From UBA1738 sp045658645 (GTDB lineage: Bacteria; Bacillota; Clostridia; UBA1381): 16,181 bases of DNA. The notes below the pieces were generated by a model. That model saw only the letters and a list, made by a program, of their open reading frames with translations, had not been told where the DNA came from and did no database searches. The stretch is taken from the NCBI GenBank assembly GCA_045658645.1, contig JAZOVJ010000055.1, positions 1 to 16,181 of the forward strand. The letters run 5' to 3'. Made by a program: the position numbers and the translations under genes. Positions 13,251 through 16,181 of this stretch are shown in pieces (within the stretch, counting starts at the first letter, position 1; every line of letters begins with the position of its first letter).

Positions 13251-13883
13251 ATGAAGCTTATACTATTAGGGCCTCCGGGTGCCGGAAAGGGTACACAGGC
13301 CGAGGTACTAACGAAGAAACTTGGAATAGAGACTATTTCAACAGGTGTAATGCTACGAGCTGCCATGAGAGACGGAACAGAGCTTGGTAAACTTGCTAAA
13401 GAGTATATCGACCAGGGAAAGCTTGTTCCGGACGAAGTTGTCGTTGGAATTGTAAAGGAAAGACTGTCACAGGATGACTGCAAAAACGGTTTCATCCTGG
13501 ACGGCTTCCCAAGAACAATCCCGCAGGCAGAAGCTCTTACTAATGCCGGAGTCACCATTGACAAGGTTTTATCCTTGGAGGTTGATGACGAGATAATCGT
13601 TGAAAGACTTACAGGCAGAAGAGAATGCAAGGCTTGTGGAACACCTTATCACATTAAGAATAAGCCGGTTCCTGAAAGCGGAAAATGCGTTTGCGGCGGC
13701 GAAATCATTCAGCGTGCTGATGACAACGAAGAAACTATAAGAAACCGAATTAAAGTTTATCACGAACAAACAGAGCCAATTAAAGAATACTACGCATCTT
13801 TAGGAAAAGTGGTTAGTGTTGATAGCGCAGGCACTGTTGAAGAGGCAAACGCTGCAGTATGCGCGGCGCTTGGCATTGAATAA
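13251..13883 (+). CDS. adk: Adenylate kinase, zinc-type LID with a shortened second Cys pair
   Basis: Adk interconverts ATP + AMP and 2 ADP in the cytosol. The P-loop GPPGAGKGT lies at 7-15, the AMP-binding STG and arginine (STGVMLRAAMR, 30-40) follow, then GFILDGFPRT (80-89). The LID carries four cysteines (C126, C129, C146, C148), the zinc-stabilised form of Gram-positive and many other Adks. The second pair is usually Cys-x2-Cys (CDxCGG); here it is CVCGG, one residue shorter. The total of 210 aa is slightly under the common 214-217. It lies between secY and map as in most Firmicutes. Confidence 0.96.
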   Translation: MKLILLGPPGAGKGTQAEVLTKKLGIETISTGVMLRAAMRDGTELGKLAKEYIDQGKLVPDEVVVGIVKERLSQDDCKNGFILDGFPRTIPQAEALTNAGVTIDKVLSLEVDDEIIVERLTGRRECKACGTPYHIKNKPVPESGKCVCGGEIIQRADDNEETIRNRIKVYHEQTEPIKEYYASLGKVVSVDSAGTVEEANAAVCAALGIE

Positions 13884-13894
13884 TAGGAGTAGCA

Positions 13895-14641
13895 ATGATT
13901 ACTATTAAATCAAAGTCTGAAGTCGAGAAAATGCGAATTGCTGGGAAGATTACAGGCGATGCATTAAGATTAATAGAAAAACATATAAGACCCGGAGTTT
14001 CAACTCTGGAGCTTGATAAAATTGCTTACGACTTTATAAAGAAACAGGGTGCCACACCATCGTTTCTAAACTACAACGGATTCCCGGGAAGCATTTGCGC
14101 ATCCCCGAACAGTTGGGTGGTGCATGGGATTCCATCAAAAAATATCATCTTAAAAGAAGGCGACATTATAAGCATTGATATGGGAGCCTGCAAAGACGGC
14201 TACCATGGCGATGCAGCAAGAACTTATGCAGTCGGAAAGATTTCTGACGAGGCGCAGAGGTTAATTGATGTTACAAAACAAAGCTTTTTTGAAGGCGTCA
14301 AGCATGCAACGCACGGTGCAAAAATCGGCGATGTATCAGCAGCCATTCAGGAGTATGTTGAAAAGAATGGATATTCAGTAGTGAGAGACCTGGTTGGACA
14401 CGGCATTGGAAGAAATCTTCACGAGGACCCGAGTGTCCCGAATTTCGGAAGAGCCGGAAAGGGCGTTAAGCTTGCAGCAGGAATGACAATTGCTGTTGAA
14501 CCTATGGTTAATGCAGGTGAGTATGACGTGGTTGTGTTGGACGATGACTGGACGGTGCAAACCGAGGACGGAATGTTGTCTGCACACTATGAAAATACAA
14601 TCCTGATAACCCGTGGCGAGTGTGAGATTTTAACACTTTAG
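13895..14641 (+). CDS. map: Methionine aminopeptidase, type I
   Basis: Map removes the initiator Met from nascent proteins after deformylation. The 248-aa product has all five dinuclear metal ligands in place: D95 (SIDMGA), D106 (GDAART), H169 (GHGIG), E202 (VEPM) and E233 (YENT), together with the catalytic-site H78 (VVHGIP). There is no N-terminal zinc-finger extension. It follows adk by 11 nt with an AGGAG SD and precedes a KOW-domain protein by 14 nt. Confidence 0.97.
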   Translation: MITIKSKSEVEKMRIAGKITGDALRLIEKHIRPGVSTLELDKIAYDFIKKQGATPSFLNYNGFPGSICASPNSWVVHGIPSKNIILKEGDIISIDMGACKDGYHGDAARTYAVGKISDEAQRLIDVTKQSFFEGVKHATHGAKIGDVSAAIQEYVEKNGYSVVRDLVGHGIGRNLHEDPSVPNFGRAGKGVKLAAGMTIAVEPMVNAGEYDVVVLDDDWTVQTEDGMLSAHYENTILITRGECEILTL

Positions 14642-14655
14642 GAAAGGGACTTTAA

Positions 14656-14892
14656 ATGGAAATCGAAAGAGGAAGTCTGGTTTATTCAATAAGCGGACGG
14701 GATAAAGGAAACTTATTTCTTGTATTAAAAAGAGATGAAGAGTTTGTTTATCTTGCAGACGGGGACTTACGAAAGGTTGAAAATCCCAAAAAGAAGAAAA
14801 TTAAACACATAAACAAAACTAACACACTTTTGGAATTTGATTTTGAGAATATTACAAATTCTGATATAAGAAAAATGCTTAAAAAAGTATAA
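14656..14892 (+). CDS. KOW-domain RNA-binding protein (L14e/L27e-like), 78 aa
   Basis: A small basic protein with an N-terminal SH3/KOW-like stretch (RGSLVYSISGRDKGNLFLVL, residues 5-24), then a highly basic segment (NPKKKKIKHINKTN). It matches in position and pattern the KOW proteins found between map and infA in many Firmicutes, often annotated as L14E/L6E/L27E-like. Its exact role is not established; RNA or ribosome association is the reasonable inference from the fold and operon. The C-terminal 20 residues (FENITNSDIRKMLKKV) could form a helix. SD AAAGGGA precedes the ATG. Confidence 0.85.
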   Translation: MEIERGSLVYSISGRDKGNLFLVLKRDEEFVYLADGDLRKVENPKKKKIKHINKTNTLLEFDFENITNSDIRKMLKKV

Positions 14893-14911
14893 TTTAAGGG
14901 AGGTAGTAGTC

Positions 14912-15130
14912 TTGGCAAAGGAAGATGTTTTAGAATTAGAAGGTACGGTTGTTGAAAACCTACCTAATGCTATGTTTAAAGTTGAGCTTGAAAACGGCCA
15001 TCAGATTTTGGCTCATATTTCGGGCAAATTGAGAATGAACTTCATTAAGATTCTCCCTGGTGATAAGGTGACAATCGAAATGTCACCATACGACCTTACA
15101 AGAGGCAGAATCACCTGGAGATCCAAATAA
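14912..15130 (+). CDS. infA: Translation initiation factor IF-1
   Basis: IF-1 is an OB-fold factor that occupies the 30S A-site during initiation. The 72-aa product begins MAKEDVLELEGTVVENLPNA and contains NGHQILAHISGKLRMNFIKI and the C-terminal DLTRGRITWRSK, all standard. The start codon is TTG, placed by the SD AAGGGAGG, with no ATG available nearby. Rare start codons in this factor may keep its level low relative to r-proteins. rpmJ follows after 12 nt. Confidence 0.97.
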   Translation: MAKEDVLELEGTVVENLPNAMFKVELENGHQILAHISGKLRMNFIKILPGDKVTIEMSPYDLTRGRITWRSK

Positions 15131-15142
15131 GGAGGAAAAACA

Positions 15143-15256
15143 ATGAAAGTACGTCCATCAGTAAAGCCTATTTGCGAAAAGTGCAAAATCATTAAGCGCA
15201 AGGGCAAGATAATGGTTATTTGTGAGAACCCGAAACATAAACAAAAGCAAGGCTGA
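15143..15256 (+). CDS. rpmJ: 50S ribosomal protein L36, zinc-binding (C+) type
   Basis: The smallest ribosomal protein. Translation from ATG 15143 gives the canonical 37 residues, MKVRPSVKPICEKCKIIKRK onward, with the zinc ligands C11, C14, C27 and H32. AAGGAGG lies before the start. It ends the spc part of the cluster; the TGA stop overlaps the 5' arm of a long hairpin that begins at 15255. Confidence 0.97.
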   Translation: MKVRPSVKPICEKCKIIKRKGKIMVICENPKHKQKQG

Positions 15257-15475
15257 TTTCAATTTTAAAGTTCAAATTTAGTTCCATGTGAACTACATCC
15301 ATAATTTTAAATGAAATCAAAATGTATATGTTTGGTTATCACAATTAGGCAGTTTACCATAAAAACTGCAAGGTAAAATTTGTTATCGGCGGCGAGTCAG
15401 AACGGACTTTTAAAGCAAAATGCTTGCTGCTTATAATATAGAAATTGTGAGATTTATGCTAGTGGAGGTGTAATA
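15255..15475 (+). promoter_or_regulatory. Structured spc-alpha junction (rpmJ-rpsM gap)
   Basis: The gap of 219 nt starts with a branched AU-rich stem: GATTTCA (15255-15261) plus TTTAAA (15264-15269) pair with TTTAAATGAAATC (15306-15318) around a 2-nt bulge, enclosing AGTTC/GAACT (15280-15294). Two mutually exclusive hairpins follow: GCAGTTT/AAACTGC (15349-15355 with 15363-15369) versus TTTACC/GGTAAA (15353-15358 with 15372-15377). Then come short stems and a promoter-like sequence at 15409-15437. No T tract forms a conventional terminator. Confidence 0.5.
15409..15437 (+). promoter_or_regulatory. Possible internal promoter for rpsM-rpsK (alpha operon)
   Basis: A perfect TATAAT (15432-15437) lies 17 bp after a weak -35, TTTAAA (15409-15414). 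The predicted start near 15444 would give a leader of about 32 nt to rpsM. It would let the alpha genes be made independently of the S10-spc transcript. Confidence 0.5.
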
Positions 15476-15844
15476 ATGGCTAGAATAGCAGGTGTTGACT
15501 TACCAAGAGACAAGAGAGTTGAAATTGGTCTTACTTATATCTACGGAATAGGCCTAAAGAGCAGCCAGAAGATTTTGGCTCAGAACGGCATAAATCCGGA
15601 TACAAGAGTAAAGGATCTTACAGATGCAGAGGTTAACTCTCTTCGTGAAACAATTGACAGAGAATATACAGTTGAGGGTGATCTGAGAAGACAGGTTGCT
15701 TTAGACATCAAACGTCTGATGGAAATCGGTTGTTACAGAGGAATCAGACACAGAAAGGGCCTTCCGGTAAGAGGACAGAATACAAAGAATAATGCAAGAA
15801 CCCGCAAAGGTCCGGCAAAGACCATTGCAGGTAAAAAGAAATAA
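15476..15844 (+). CDS. rpsM: 30S ribosomal protein S13
   Basis: S13 is a head protein contacting P-site tRNA and forming bridges B1a/b with the 50S subunit. The 122-aa product has MARIAGVDLPRDKRVEIGLT, the helix-two-turn-helix core with YIYGIGLKSSQKIL, and the signature GIRHRKGLPVRGQNTKNNAR followed by a Lys-rich tail (GPAKTIAGKKK). GTGGAGGTG is the SD. It opens the alpha segment, and rpsK follows after 19 nt. Confidence 0.97.
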   Translation: MARIAGVDLPRDKRVEIGLTYIYGIGLKSSQKILAQNGINPDTRVKDLTDAEVNSLRETIDREYTVEGDLRRQVALDIKRLMEIGCYRGIRHRKGLPVRGQNTKNNARTRKGPAKTIAGKKK

Positions 15845-15863
15845 TTAAGGAGGGACTCGAAGA

Positions 15864-16181
15864 ATGGCTAAAGTAGCAAAGAAAACTACACGTACACGTC
15901 GTCGTGATAGAAAGAACGTTGAAAAGGGTGCAGCTCATATCCGCTCAACCTTTAATAATACAATAGTTACAATCACTGATACTGCCGGTAATGCAATATC
16001 ATGGGCAAGCGCAGGTGGTCTTGGCTTCAGAGGTTCAAGAAAGAGCACTCCGTTTGCTGCTCAGACAGCTGCAGAGACAGCCGCAAAGACAGCAATTGAC
16101 CACGGCATGAAGACTGTTGAAGTATATGTAAAGGGCCCCGGTGCAGGTCGTGAGGCAGCAATCAGAGCACTTGAGGCAACA
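15864..16181 (+). CDS. rpsK: 30S ribosomal protein S11 (partial, 3' end outside window)
   Basis: S11 is a platform protein binding the 3' major region of 16S rRNA with S6, S18 and S21. The 106 codons present start MAKVAKKTTRTRRRDRKNVE and include GAAHIRSTFNNTIVTITD, SAGGLGFRGSRKSTPFAAQ and KGPGAGREAAIRAL, unbroken to the window edge. About 25 residues should remain outside. AAGGAGGG precedes the ATG. Confidence 0.96.
   Translation, partial: MAKVAKKTTRTRRRDRKNVEKGAAHIRSTFNNTIVTITDTAGNAISWASAGGLGFRGSRKSTPFAAQTAAETAAKTAIDHGMKTVEVYVKGPGAGREAAIRALEAT

Noticed and set aside
1..16181. CRISPR arrays, tRNA/rRNA genes, insertion sequences or prophage attachment sites
   Set aside because: Nothing resembling tandem spaced repeats, cloverleaf sequences, transposases or terminal inverted repeats was seen on reading the window.

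Overview
This window is a chromosomal segment from a low-to-moderate GC, Gram-positive-type bacterium. It is most likely a member of the class Clostridia, plausibly from the Oscillospirales/Ruminococcaceae side. That placement is inferred from strong AGGAGG ribosome binding sites, A/T-leaning codon choice with frequent AGA arginine codons, zinc-type S14, a KOW-domain protein between map and infA, and gene order. No species can be named from the sequence alone.

Layout. Bases 1-135 hold the 3' end of an unrecognised + strand gene, closed by a bidirectional terminator. On the - strand follow a 78-residue conserved-looking small protein (170-406), an elaborate leader in front of it (about 422-580, with its own sigma-A-type promoter at 585-613), the terminator of metK, and metK itself (663-1844). 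The 651-base gap between metK and rpsJ holds the divergent promoters: one for metK, and a near-consensus one (TTGAAA, 17 bp, TATAAT) for the ribosomal protein operon. The operon's roughly 335-nt leader is rich in hairpins.

From 2496 to the right edge runs the fused S10-spc-alpha ribosomal protein cluster in canonical order: rpsJ, rplC, rplD, rplW, rplB, rpsS, rplV, rpsC, rplP, rpmC, rpsQ; then rplN, rplX, rplE, rpsN, rpsH, rplF, rplR, rpsE, rpmD, rplO, secY, adk, map, a KOW protein, infA, rpmJ; then rpsM and the start of rpsK. Together they encode much of the ribosome plus the SecY translocon, adenylate kinase, methionine aminopeptidase and IF-1. They act in ribosome assembly, translation initiation, N-terminal Met removal and protein export. 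Most junctions are tight, often with 1-nt overlaps or a Shine-Dalgarno (SD) inside the upstream gene. The exceptions are gaps after rpsJ, rpsS, rpsH and rpmJ, which contain hairpins or promoter-like sequence.

The coding content is ordinary housekeeping. The best candidate for something undescribed is the - strand leader upstream of the 78-residue protein. It can fold as a closing stem, a 20-bp helix, a small apical hairpin and a pseudoknot. The 3' strand of the pseudoknot can instead form an 11-bp antiterminator that is mutually exclusive with an intrinsic terminator placed directly before the ORF's ribosome binding site. That is the architecture of a transcriptional riboswitch, and I cannot assign it to a known class. 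A second, weaker point is an 11-nt and a 9-nt motif shared between the S10-operon leader and the rpsJ-rplC gap.
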